Assembly (NCBI RefSeq): GCF_000374285.1
Contig: NZ_KB893937.1
Coordinates: forward strand, 60,827-124,826
Source: Actinobacillus capsulatus DSM 19761
GTDB taxonomy: Bacteria; Pseudomonadota; Gammaproteobacteria; Enterobacterales; Pasteurellaceae
Direction: 5' to 3'
Length of the DNA: 64,000 nt
The notes below the pieces were generated by a model. It made no database searches. It had not been told where the DNA came from and saw nothing but the letters and a program-made list of their open reading frames with translations. A program made the position numbers and the translations under genes. Of the stretch, positions 40,044 through 48,834 are shown piece by piece (position 1 is the stretch's first letter; each line of letters starts with the position of its first letter).

Positions 40044-41126
40044 TTATTCATCGCTTGGCAGTTTAATAGCTAAATCGTCCGACCAACTTGCTTGCGCATC
40101 ATATTTGACATAACCCATTGCAGTCATTCCGCCTTTGAGCAAATTTTTGTATTGTTTAGCAATATCTGTTGGAATTTGCAATTTGATTTTAAACATTAAC
40201 TTGCTTCGCTCCTCACTGGTTTCTACCGATTTCGGCGTGAATTGCGCTTCTGAAGCGACAAAGACCACTTTGGCGGGAAAGACAAAATCAGATCCGTCAA
40301 TTTTAATGCGGGCTTCATCATTTAAGCGGACTAAATTGGATTGATGAGCGGGTAGAAATAGATTGAGGTAAATGGTTGAAGTATCGAGTAAGCTAACTAC
40401 TTTTCCACCAATGCCAACTACAGAACCCAACGTAGCGATTTTATATTCAATACGACCGTCTAACGGCGCTCTGATTAACATATCATCGTTTTGTGAATCG
40501 GCTTGTTCAGCGAATGCTTTTGCTTGATTTACCGTAGCTTCAGCTTGTGAGATGGTAGCTTCAGCTTGTGAGATGGTAGCTTGCGCTTGTGTGATTACAG
40601 CTTGAGCTTCCGCTTTAGCCGCCTTCGCTATTTCGACAGCGGCAAGAGCCGCTTTATAATTAGCTTGACGACGTTCTAATTCGTTGCTTGAAGTTAAATT
40701 ATCACGATGCAAATTTTTTGCATTATTTAATTCTAATTTAGCGACATTGGCTTTTTGCTGTTGGGCGGTAATTTCTGCATTTGCACGGCTGACTGCTTCC
40801 GTTGCTTGACGTTTTTGTGCTTGAGCATTATTCACAGAGGCTTCGGCAGCCGCAATTTGTGCTTGGGCAGAATTAACTTGGCTTTGCGATAGGCTGGAGG
40901 AAATACGAACAAGCGGTTGATTTTGAGTTACATCTTGTCCTTCTTGTATATAAATTTCTTCTATGCGTCCCGCATAAAGCGAAGCAATATCAAGACGTTC
41001 TATTTCTAAGCGTCCATTAACACTGGCGATGCCTTGCAACACATTATTGGTATGCCAATTTTTTTGTAAAAAATAAGTTCCGGCTAATGTGGCAGCAATT
41101 AAAATGATAATGACTAATTTTTTCAT
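40044..41126 (-). CDS. HlyD-family periplasmic adaptor (YhiI-like)
   Basis: Membrane fusion protein linking the ABC permease to the outer-membrane channel. It has one N-terminal membrane anchor (KKLVIIILIAATLAGTYFL), a lipoyl-like half (IEEIYIQEGQDVTQNQPL and MLIRAPLDGRI), and between them a long Ala/Gln-rich helical hairpin of about 120 residues. The start at 41126 has AGAG upstream and fits the family; the open frame to 41186 lacks support. A 21-base tandem repeat encodes two identical SQAEATI heptads in the hairpin. It is first in the operon, divergent from the TetR gene. Confidence 0.92.
   Translation of the reverse strand: MKKLVIIILIAATLAGTYFLQKNWHTNNVLQGIASVNGRLEIERLDIASLYAGRIEEIYIQEGQDVTQNQPLVRISSSLSQSQVNSAQAQIAAAEASVNNAQAQKRQATEAVSRANAEITAQQQKANVAKLELNNAKNLHRDNLTSSNELERRQANYKAALAAVEIAKAAKAEAQAVITQAQATISQAEATISQAEATVNQAKAFAEQADSQNDDMLIRAPLDGRIEYKIATLGSVVGIGGKVVSLLDTSTIYLNLFLPAHQSNLVRLNDEARIKIDGSDFVFPAKVVFVASEAQFTPKSVETSEERSKLMFKIKLQIPTDIAKQYKNLLKGGMTAMGYVKYDAQASWSDDLAIKLPSDE
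40535..40597. repeat. 21-base tandem repeat within the HlyD-like gene
   Basis: Two identical 21-base units (40535-40555 and 40556-40576, beginning TAGCTTCAGCTTG) are followed by a third, diverged unit (40577-40597). Each unit codes seven residues, one heptad, so copy changes would lengthen or shorten the helical hairpin without a frameshift. Confidence 0.8.
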
Positions 41127-41206
41127 AGAATTTCTCTTGTTTAAAAATATACAAAAAATTCTAAAAAAATGACCGCTTGTCTGCAATCAATAATAATTAA
41201 TATAAT

Positions 41207-41245
41207 ATTGCTTAAATCTACAAAAGTCGCTAATTTATTGCTTAA
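41207..41245. promoter_or_regulatory. possible regulator binding sites in the divergent region
   Basis: ATTGCTTAA occurs twice as a direct repeat, at 41207-41215 and 41237-41245, 30 bases apart, or about three helical turns. The copies lie between the export operon and its TetR gene, where the regulator is expected to bind. TetR operators are usually palindromes, so this is only a candidate. Confidence 0.4.
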
Positions 41246-41261
41246 GTAACTTGGAGAAAAA

Positions 41262-41816
41262 ATGAGAAAAGAAGATCCTCGTATTAAGCGTACTCGAATA
41301 TTGATTCAAACTGCTTTCCTAAAATTGTTGGAAACAAAAGCATACGAAGAAATTACGGTACAAGATATTTTAGATATTGCCGAAGTGAATCGTTCCACGT
41401 TTTATAAGCATTATCTCAACAAAGAAAAACTGATTGAACAAATCATCGGACAGCTTAAAGAAACGATAATTTTACCTTTGTTAGAACAACGATTTAGTGC
41501 GCCGATCAAAGAATTTGCTTCTATAGCGGTACCTCTTATCAATGAACATCGTTCTACATTCCGATTGCTTTGGCAAGTGGATACACAACGTGTCAGCTTA
41601 AAAAGAGATTTTTTCAATTTAGTCAAAAACAAATATATCAGCGTGTCACAAACTAAGTTTGATCGCACAATAGCGGAGCTGGAATTTCAAGGAACATTAT
41701 TTGCTTATATTTCGGTTGGAATGTTTGAGCATATTATTCAAGGTGCAGATGCTATTAACCCCGATATTGAACAGCAAAATATTAAGGACGTGTTGTCATT
41801 TTTTGATATGCAGTGA
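41262..41816 (+). CDS. TetR-family transcriptional regulator
   Basis: A 184-residue regulator. The N-terminal helix-turn-helix is seen as TVQDILDIAEVNRSTFYKHYLNKEKLIEQI, with the typical TFYxHF-like core. The C-terminal helical domain (from about residue 60) would sense a ligand. AGCTTGG-AGAA precedes the ATG. It is divergent from the adaptor-RbbA-YhhJ-outer-membrane operon and most likely represses it and itself. Confidence 0.9.
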   Translation: MRKEDPRIKRTRILIQTAFLKLLETKAYEEITVQDILDIAEVNRSTFYKHYLNKEKLIEQIIGQLKETIILPLLEQRFSAPIKEFASIAVPLINEHRSTFRLLWQVDTQRVSLKRDFFNLVKNKYISVSQTKFDRTIAELEFQGTLFAYISVGMFEHIIQGADAINPDIEQQNIKDVLSFFDMQ

Positions 41817-41895
41817 TACAAAGAATGTAATTTTAAGCATAGTAGGAAATAGGACTACTATGCTTAAAAATGGGAAAAATCGACCGCTTGTTTGA

Positions 41896-42480
41896 TTAAT
41901 CGTCTTGATTGATACGGCTGGAAACTGCACTTTGCTGATTTTTATATTTTGCGTCTTTACGGGCATTATAAGGTTTTGCCGCATGGTCGCTTAGCACTTC
42001 AAAACTTAATGCACCGATTGCCATATTAGGACGTAAAGCAAGCGGTAATTTACCGGCATTGAAAAATTCTAACACGATTTTACCGTGCCAACCCGGATCG
42101 ATTCGGTGTGCCGTTACGTGTACCATCAAACCTAAGCGAGCTAAAGAAGAGCGACCGTCTAACCAACCGACGATATCATCAGGTAATGTTACAGACTCTA
42201 ATGTTGTTGCAAGTGCGAGTTCGCCCGGGTGCAGGAAAAATGCATCGCCGTCAGCGATAATAATTTCATTGCTCATCACTTTATTAAGCTGGGCGGTGAC
42301 TTGTTCACGAGGTCCGCTTAAATCAATATAAGGCGTGGCGTGTTCACGAAATACACGGAATGAATTACCTAAGCGAACATCAACGGTTGCCCCTGAGATT
42401 TTCTCATTTGACGGACGAGGCTCAATCGCAATTTTGCCTTCATCTAAATAACGTTCTATATCTGTGTCACATAAACGCAT
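41896..42480 (-). CDS. dcd: dCTP deaminase
   Basis: Converts dCTP to dUTP, the main source of dUMP for thymidylate. The 194 residues match the E. coli enzyme (193). Conserved stretches: [37 protein letters not shown] (with the catalytic Glu in the following VLEFFN) and [14 protein letters not shown] at the C terminus. It follows udk by 11 bases, a pyrimidine-salvage pair also seen in enterobacteria. Confidence 0.97.
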   Translation of the reverse strand: MRLCDTDIERYLDEGKIAIEPRPSNEKISGATVDVRLGNSFRVFREHATPYIDLSGPREQVTAQLNKVMSNEIIIADGDAFFLHPGELALATTLESVTLPDDIVGWLDGRSSLARLGLMVHVTAHRIDPGWHGKIVLEFFNAGKLPLALRPNMAIGALSFEVLSDHAAKPYNARKDAKYKNQQSAVSSRINQDD

Positions 42481-42491
42481 AATTGTTTATC

Positions 42492-43148
42492 CTATTTTTT
42501 TACCGCCAATAATTGTTTAATTTGCGCTTTTAATATATTGATCGCAATACGGTTTTTACCGCCTTTCGGTACGATAATATCAGCATACTGTTTTGATGGC
42601 TCAATAAATTGTAAGAACATTGGACGCACGGTTTTACGGTATTGGGTAATTACTGATTCCATTGAACGACCGCGTTCCACCAAATCACGCTGTAAACGGC
42701 GAATAAAACAAATATCTAACGGTGCATCCACGAAAATAGAAACGTTGATTTCGTTACGAATTTCTTCGTCAGTTAACAGCAAAATGCCTTCTAAAATAAT
42801 GATTTTTTTCGGCGCAAAATGTTTAGTTGTTGTTTTACGGTTATGTTCTGCGTAGTCGTATTCCGGAATTTCAATCGCGTTACCTTGCTTCAGTTGGCGT
42901 AAATGTTCTACCAGTAAATGATGATCCATTGAATTAGGATGGTCATAGTTGGTTTTGATACGCTCATCCATGGTTAAGTGCGTTTGATCTTTATAATATG
43001 CATCTTCAGAAATAATACCGATGTCATCCGAACCTAATTCTTCTTTTAATTCTTTATAGATAGTTGATGCAATAAGGCTTTTACCGGAAGCGGAAGCACC
43101 GGCAATTGCAATGACAATGCAAGCTTGGTTTTCAATTGTTTCAGACAT
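42492..43148 (-). CDS. udk: uridine kinase
   Basis: Phosphorylates uridine and cytidine with GTP or ATP. The P-loop GASASGKS is at 17-24; [18 protein letters not shown] and [10 protein letters not shown] are family marks, and the lid region has [13 protein letters not shown]. Length 218 residues (E. coli 213). First gene of the udk-dcd pair; divergent from the LysE-type exporter. Confidence 0.97.
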   Translation of the reverse strand: MSETIENQACIVIAIAGASASGKSLIASTIYKELKEELGSDDIGIISEDAYYKDQTHLTMDERIKTNYDHPNSMDHHLLVEHLRQLKQGNAIEIPEYDYAEHNRKTTTKHFAPKKIIILEGILLLTDEEIRNEINVSIFVDAPLDICFIRRLQRDLVERGRSMESVITQYRKTVRPMFLQFIEPSKQYADIIVPKGGKNRIAINILKAQIKQLLAVKK

Positions 43149-43264
43149 AATCGGATCCTAAATACTAGTCGTTAAGAAAGGGACAAAAAATTCGAGAGAT
43201 TATACCGTATTTTTGCAAATATTTGTGTATAATTGACCGCATATTGACTTAATTTGAGGAGAAC

Positions 43265-43897
43265 ATGGAAATTTTTATTCAAGGATTCATTGTTTGTTTT
43301 GGGCTGATTGTATCAATTGGTGCACAAAATGCTTTTCTACTTAAACAAGGAATCCTAAAGCAACATGTTTTTGGGGTGGCTTCACTTTGCTTTTTAGGTG
43401 ATGTATTTTTAATGACATTAGGTGTGTTGGGGTTAGGTTCTATCGTGGCAAATTTGCCTACTTTAAGCTTAGTCATTGCATTACTCGGGGCATTTTTTCT
43501 ATTTACCTATGGTAGTCGTTCGTTTATTAGTATTTTTAAGAGTAGTGAAGCGTTAAAAGCAAGTAATGAAAATGCGACAAGTTTGAAAAAAGCTTTAATG
43601 ATTACTTTTGCGATTACTTTTTTAAATCCGCATGTTTATATTGATACGGTGGTGATTTTAGGTGGAATCGGTGGAAACTTGGATTTTTCCGGTAAAATGG
43701 AATTTCTTACTGGAGCGCTAAGTTGTTCTTTATTATGGTTTTTCGGCGTGGGGTATGGTGCCGGTTTTCTTTCGCCTTATTTTGAAAAACGTAGAACGTG
43801 GCAAATTCTAGATTTTATTACCGGTGTGATTATGTATGCAATTGCAATTAGTCTAGTAATCTATGCTTTCCAGTTGGCTAAGCAGATTTTTGCTTAG
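43265..43897 (+). CDS. argO: LysE/ArgO-family amino acid exporter
   Basis: A 210-residue inner-membrane protein with about six helices, typical of LysE exporters. GLIVSIGAQNAFLLKQGI near the N terminus and FAITFLNPHVYIDTVVILGG in the middle match the ArgO branch, which exports arginine or lysine. No LysG/ArgP regulator is adjacent, so the substrate is inferred from family only. GAGGAGA lies just before the ATG. A terminator with a T7 run follows. Confidence 0.85.
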   Translation: MEIFIQGFIVCFGLIVSIGAQNAFLLKQGILKQHVFGVASLCFLGDVFLMTLGVLGLGSIVANLPTLSLVIALLGAFFLFTYGSRSFISIFKSSEALKASNENATSLKKALMITFAITFLNPHVYIDTVVILGGIGGNLDFSGKMEFLTGALSCSLLWFFGVGYGAGFLSPYFEKRRTWQILDFITGVIMYAIAISLVIYAFQLAKQIFA

Positions 43898-43929
43898 TAA
43901 GCGGTTAAATCTTAGTAATTTTTTGTAAA

Positions 43930-43967
43930 AAAACGCTCGAAGTTTTAGCTTCAAGCGTTTTTTTGCT
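43930..43967. terminator. bidirectional terminator between argO and gpmA
   Basis: AAACGCTCGAAG and CTTCAAGCGTTT form a 12-base stem with one mismatch around a TTTTAG loop, flanked by A's and T's on both sides. It lies between convergent stops. Confidence 0.8.
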
Positions 43968-43984
43968 TTAAGTAACAGATCAAA

Positions 43985-44668
43985 TTATAAGTAGAATTTT
44001 TCTACGAAATTTAATTTGTCATCTAATTTTAATACTAATGGTTGACCGGTAGGGATTTCGAAATCCATGATTTCTTCATCAGAAATACCGATTATGTGTT
44101 TTGCTAATGCACGAAGAGAGTTACCATGTGCAGTTACAAGTACACGTTTACCAGATAACAATGCTGGCGCAATTTGATCTTCCCAGAATGGTAAAACACG
44201 TTCTAAAGTGATTTTGAGGTTTTCAGCATTTGGAATCACATCTTTTGGTAAGTGAGCATAACGACGATCGTTATGTGCAGAATTTGGATCTGCCGCGTTT
44301 AAATCCGGTGGAGAAATGTCGTAAGAACGACGCCAAATGTGAACTTGTTCGTCACCGTATTGTTCGGCAGTCGCTTTTTTGTCTAAACCTTGTAATGCAC
44401 CGTAGTGACGTTCGTTTAAACGCCAGTTTTTAACTTGTGGAATCCATAATTGATTAGACTCTTCTAATACGATGTTACAAGTTTTGATTGCACGAGTTAA
44501 AACAGAAGTGAAAGCGATATCGAATTCGTAACCAGCTGCTTTTAATTTTTGACCTGCTGCTTTTGCTTCTTCAATACCACGCTCTGTTAAGTTAACATCA
44601 CGCCAACCTGTAAATAAGTTTTTAGCATTCCACTCACTGAAACCGTGGCGAATAAATACTAATTCCAT
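43985..44668 (-). CDS. gpmA: 2,3-bisphosphoglycerate-dependent phosphoglycerate mutase
   Basis: Interconverts 3- and 2-phosphoglycerate in glycolysis. The phosphohistidine is H8 in [10 protein letters not shown], followed by [14 protein letters not shown] and [12 protein letters not shown]; the second His is in [11 protein letters not shown]. The start at 44668 has a strong AGGAG ribosome site and fits the family N terminus (MELVFIRHG). Length 227 residues, slightly short of E. coli GpmA (250) in the C-terminal tail. Confidence 0.96.
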   Translation of the reverse strand: MELVFIRHGFSEWNAKNLFTGWRDVNLTERGIEEAKAAGQKLKAAGYEFDIAFTSVLTRAIKTCNIVLEESNQLWIPQVKNWRLNERHYGALQGLDKKATAEQYGDEQVHIWRRSYDISPPDLNAADPNSAHNDRRYAHLPKDVIPNAENLKITLERVLPFWEDQIAPALLSGKRVLVTAHGNSLRALAKHIIGISDEEIMDFEIPTGQPLVLKLDDKLNFVEKFYL

Positions 44669-44850
44669 AAAGACTCCTATGTTTTTAAGTTGATTTGAAA
44701 ATACCATATTTATAGCAAAAATCTCTCTGCTTTGAAATAGTTAGTCGGTTTCTTTTTATAAAAGCAAGAGAAAAGCTGATTTTACTCAAATATTTTATTA
44801 GAATAAGTCATTTTGTAATCTAATCTTGTTTCTTGATAAGGTATATTTTT

Positions 44851-46053
44851 GTGAAAGTGCTTCGACTTCTTTATTTAACATTCACCCTTTTAGGGATAGC
44901 TTCTTTTTCTCTTCCGTCTGCGATGGCAACGGAATTGTCAAGTATTCAGCAAAAAATTAAGCAGCAACAAAGTAAAATCAATGAACAGCGCCAAAAGCGT
45001 AACGTACTGCAATCTACCTTAAAAAAACAAGAAGTTGAGATGGGTAAAGTGCTTGATAAGTTAAAAGAAACGGAAATGTCACTGACGGAAACTCGCCAGG
45101 CGATTAAGCGTACAGAACAAGAAATTCAAAGATTAGAAAAGCAAGAGAAAGAGCAAAAAGAGAAACTCAAAGAACAGCTTGATTCGGCGTACCGTTCGGG
45201 AATCCATCCGTCTGTATTGGAGCGTTTGATGTCTGAACAAGCAAAAAATGCTGACAGAATGGGGGCTTATTATGAGCATATTAATCAAGTGCGTATCGAT
45301 ACGATTAATGAATTACGGCGTACCCAAGAAGAGCTTAAAGCACGCCGTGATGAATTAAAAGGGCAGCAAAAAGGTCAGCAAATGCAGTTGACCGAACAGA
45401 AGAAGCAAGAAAAGGATTTAAAAAAGGTTCAAAACGAACGTGAAATAACACTACGTTCAATTGATAAAATATTAGAGCAAGATGAAAGTCGTTTGGAATC
45501 ATTAAAGAATAATGAATCGGCGTTGCGTAACCAGTTAGCCAAAGCCGCGGCGGAGTTAGCGCAACAAGAAAAACAAGAGATTGCCAAGCTGGAACAGAAA
45601 AAAAATAGTGAAGAGAAGCGTAAAGCGACAGAGCAAGAAAAACAACAAGTTAGAGCCGGTAGCGGTTTAGGTGCGCCGAATAAGCAGTTCAATATGCCAG
45701 TAGCGGGCAAAGTGGTGAATGGCTTTGGTTCCCGTCAAATGGGCGAAGTTATTTGGCATGGTGTAGTTATTGCGGCAAGTGCAGGTTCGCCGGTGCGAGC
45801 CATTGCCGGTGGACGTGTAATTTTAGCCGACTGGCTACAAGGTTATGGTCAAGTTGTAGTAGTTGATCACGGTAACGGCGACATGTCGTTATACGGCTAT
45901 AACCAATCTGTTTCGGTGCGTAAAGGCAGCCGTGTTTCAGCCGGACAGCAAATTGCCAGCGTGGGTAATTCGGGGGGGCAAAATCGCTCTGCGCTGTATT
46001 TTGAAATTCGCCGCAAAGGAAATCCGAAAAATCCAATGGGTTGGGTGAAATAA
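44851..46053 (+). CDS. envC: murein hydrolase activator EnvC
   Basis: Periplasmic divisome-linked protein that activates amidases AmiA and AmiB. It starts at GTG 44851 (AAGG upstream), giving a signal peptide (about residues 1-25), then roughly 230 residues of charged coiled coil and a C-terminal LytM domain. The LytM metal ligands are missing: SLYGYNQ and SALYFEIRRKG stand where active enzymes have Y-x-H and H-x-H, as in E. coli EnvC, so it is an activator and not an enzyme. The stop overlaps the yibQ start. Confidence 0.94.
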   Translation: MKVLRLLYLTFTLLGIASFSLPSAMATELSSIQQKIKQQQSKINEQRQKRNVLQSTLKKQEVEMGKVLDKLKETEMSLTETRQAIKRTEQEIQRLEKQEKEQKEKLKEQLDSAYRSGIHPSVLERLMSEQAKNADRMGAYYEHINQVRIDTINELRRTQEELKARRDELKGQQKGQQMQLTEQKKQEKDLKKVQNEREITLRSIDKILEQDESRLESLKNNESALRNQLAKAAAELAQQEKQEIAKLEQKKNSEEKRKATEQEKQQVRAGSGLGAPNKQFNMPVAGKVVNGFGSRQMGEVIWHGVVIAASAGSPVRAIAGGRVILADWLQGYGQVVVVDHGNGDMSLYGYNQSVSVRKGSRVSAGQQIASVGNSGGQNRSALYFEIRRKGNPKNPMGWVK

Positions 46054-46901
46054 TGTGGAATTTATTTGGAAATAAGTGGTCTATTTTAGCGGTTTTTTTG
46101 CAAAGTTTACTGCTAATTACACCGCTTGCCCACGCAGGAAAGTTAGCGATTGTGATTGATGATATCGGTTATCGAATGAAAGAAGATAATGCGATTTATG
46201 CATTGCCGAAAGAAGTGAGCGTTGCCATTATTCCTGTCGCACCTTACGCAACAGCGAGAGCAAAGAAAGCTTATGAGCAAAAACGAGATGTACTGATTCA
46301 TTTACCGATGGAGCCGAAAAATAAGCAGCAACCGATAGAGTCGGGCGCATTGATGATTGGTACCAGTGAAGCAAAAGTCGCTCAATTGATTCAAGCAGCA
46401 CGCGATCAAGTGCCTTATGCAATTGGACTTAATAACCATATGGGCAGTGGGGCAACGGCAGACAGAACTACGATGAGTCATTTGATGAAAGTGATGGAGC
46501 AGCAACGGTTGTTCTTTTTAGATAGTAAAACCGGCCCGAGTGTGGCGGCTAAAGTGGCAAGGGAATACGGTGTAAAAGCATTAGAACGAAATTTATTTTT
46601 AGATGACCGTGATGCGCTAAGTGATGTCCAGCGCCAATTTAATGCCGCGATTGAATATGCTCGTAAGCACGGTAGTGCGATTTTAATTGGACACCCAAGA
46701 AAAAATAGCGTTGCTGTTCTTGAGCAAGGAATTGCTAATTTACCTCAAGATATTCAACTTGTGAGCATGGGAAGCTTGTGGCGAAATGAAATGGTAGTAC
46801 CGGAAAGAACATTGATTATGGTATTTGATAATCCTCCGGCACCAACTTCGATCGCACCATTTAATGCTGTTCCGCTGCTAAGAGGCATTCCGAAAGATTA
46901 A
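46053..46901 (+). CDS. yibQ: YibQ-family divergent polysaccharide deacetylase
   Basis: A secreted or periplasmic protein with signal peptide (cut near HAG) and a NodB-like fold of the divergent polysaccharide deacetylase type. LAIVIDDIGYR, LIHLPMEP, GLNNHMGSGATAD and FFLDSKTGPSV are the family motifs. The ATG at 46053 overlaps the envC stop as TAATG, and the envC-yibQ pair is conserved in E. coli. The substrate is unproven; a role in peptidoglycan remodelling is inferred from context. Confidence 0.9.
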   Translation: MWNLFGNKWSILAVFLQSLLLITPLAHAGKLAIVIDDIGYRMKEDNAIYALPKEVSVAIIPVAPYATARAKKAYEQKRDVLIHLPMEPKNKQQPIESGALMIGTSEAKVAQLIQAARDQVPYAIGLNNHMGSGATADRTTMSHLMKVMEQQRLFFLDSKTGPSVAAKVAREYGVKALERNLFLDDRDALSDVQRQFNAAIEYARKHGSAILIGHPRKNSVAVLEQGIANLPQDIQLVSMGSLWRNEMVVPERTLIMVFDNPPAPTSIAPFNAVPLLRGIPKD

Positions 46902-46930
46902 ATGTTTTGAGTATTTATTAGGATAACGAT

Positions 46931-48775
46931 GTGAATTTTAAATTAGGTCTATTAACGACAAGCTACTTGCTTGCCTTTACTCAATTTGCTTTAGCGGAAG
47001 AGCTTGAACAGCAATCAGCTGGAGAGGATCTCTCAGTTGAGCAGCCGGAAATTTCTGAACAACAAGAGCAGGCGGAAACTTCGCCAAAAGCGGAAGCGTT
47101 AGTTGATCTTGAAGTCACGGGGATAGAGAAAAAAGATAATGATGCTTGGGCTAATGTAAAAGTCTATCTCGGACAAGTTGCAAAAGAATATGCGGATGGA
47201 TCCGAGCGACATCAATATCTTGTGCAAACCGCAGTAGATAAAGCATTGAGAGCCAAAGGTTATTACAATACTCAATACCAATTTATTCAAACCCCTCGTG
47301 TGAGTCAGAAACCTTTACTTACCTTAAATGTTGGGCTTGATAGTCAAAAAGTAAAGATTGATGAAACGGATGTTCGTATTAATGGCGAAGCCGGTAAAGA
47401 TGAAGAGTTTACGAAATTAATTGAGTCTGCACCGAAAAAAGGGACAGATTTAGATCATGAGCAATATGATGGGTTTAAAAGTAATCTTGAAAGTTTAGCT
47501 TTTAAAAAAGGTTATTTTGACGGACATTGGCTGTATCACCGTTTAGAAATTTATCCGAGAGAACATTCGGCGGATTGGCGTTTAGGTTACGACAGCGGTA
47601 AGCGCTATCGTTACGGTGCAATTACGTTTACGGATAATCAAATTAAAGAAGAATATTTGCGTAATATTCTAAAAGTAAAATCTGGTGAGCATTATTATGC
47701 TAATGATCTGTCTCAAATGACTTCGGATTATTCGTCGAGTGATTGGTTTACCTCGGTTTTAGTTGAACCACATCTGAACGAAAAGGAAAAAGTCGTTGAT
47801 TTAAATGTGTTATTTCAGCCTAAAAAGAAAAATGATGTTGAAGTCGGTATCGGTTTTGCCACTGATGTAGGTCCTCGTTTTCAGTTAAACTGGAAGAAAC
47901 CATGGTTGAATAGTCGTGGACACAGCATAGAATCTCGTACCTATATTTCTGCGCCGGAGCAACGTTTTGAGTTCGGTTATAATATTCCGTTAAGGGAAGA
48001 TCCGCTTCATTATTATTATCAGTTTTCCAGTACATTAGAAAACGAAGATCAAAATGATACTAAATCAACCGCCGCAACGTTAGGCTTTCAGCGCTTTTGG
48101 ACGCATGAAACTGGCTGGTCTTTTTCTGCCGGTGTAAAAGCGCGTTATGACTCATTTACACAAGCGAATGAGTCTCATCGTACGTTGTTAGTTTATCCGA
48201 CTGCTTCATTAAACCGTACTCGTTCGGATGGTAACCGTTTTCCACTTTGGGGCGATAGTCAAAAATTGACGGTTAACTGGGGAGCAAAAGCATTAGTCTC
48301 AGATGTGAATTTCTATAGTTGGAAGGCATCGAGCGCTTGGATAAGAACTTATTTTGATCATCACCGTTTCTTCTTACGGGGTGAAGTCGGTCATATTCAT
48401 TCAAAGGATTTCACTCGCATTCCTCCAGCATTACGTTATTTTGCCGGTGGCGATATGAGTGTACGCGGATTTGGCTATAAGGATATTTCGCCGCGAGATC
48501 CGCAAAATGGTAAGTTACTTGGAGCTTCTCACCTTGCTACGGCAACGGTTGAATATCAATATCAGCTTTATCCGGATTGGTGGGGTGCAATTTTTTATGA
48601 TACGGGCTTAGCTTCAAATAAATTTAAAGCAAAAGATCTGCATTCCGGTGCGGGGATTGGTGTGCGTTGGGCCTCACCAATTGGTGCGATTAAATTCGAT
48701 TTAGCAACGCCAGTGAGAGCGCCGAATAATGAAAAAGGTGTTCAGTTTTATATCGGTTTAGGCTCAGAACTATAA
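46931..48775 (+). CDS. tamA: TamA, outer-membrane translocation and assembly module
   Basis: Omp85-family barrel that, with TamB, helps insert outer-membrane proteins and move lipids. GTG start at 46931, signal peptide ending near ALAEE, an acidic Glu/Gln-rich insert to about residue 55, then POTRA domains and a 16-strand barrel with the Omp85 element RYFAGGDMSVRGFGY near residue 500. The 614 residues exceed E. coli TamA (577), mostly through the acidic insert. tamB follows 59 bases later. Confidence 0.95.
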   Translation: MNFKLGLLTTSYLLAFTQFALAEELEQQSAGEDLSVEQPEISEQQEQAETSPKAEALVDLEVTGIEKKDNDAWANVKVYLGQVAKEYADGSERHQYLVQTAVDKALRAKGYYNTQYQFIQTPRVSQKPLLTLNVGLDSQKVKIDETDVRINGEAGKDEEFTKLIESAPKKGTDLDHEQYDGFKSNLESLAFKKGYFDGHWLYHRLEIYPREHSADWRLGYDSGKRYRYGAITFTDNQIKEEYLRNILKVKSGEHYYANDLSQMTSDYSSSDWFTSVLVEPHLNEKEKVVDLNVLFQPKKKNDVEVGIGFATDVGPRFQLNWKKPWLNSRGHSIESRTYISAPEQRFEFGYNIPLREDPLHYYYQFSSTLENEDQNDTKSTAATLGFQRFWTHETGWSFSAGVKARYDSFTQANESHRTLLVYPTASLNRTRSDGNRFPLWGDSQKLTVNWGAKALVSDVNFYSWKASSAWIRTYFDHHRFFLRGEVGHIHSKDFTRIPPALRYFAGGDMSVRGFGYKDISPRDPQNGKLLGASHLATATVEYQYQLYPDWWGAIFYDTGLASNKFKAKDLHSGAGIGVRWASPIGAIKFDLATPVRAPNNEKGVQFYIGLGSEL

Positions 48776-48834
48776 GAAATTTTCAAGCGGATAAACTTAT
48801 CCGCTTTATTTGTATTAGGTAAGTGGTGATAACC

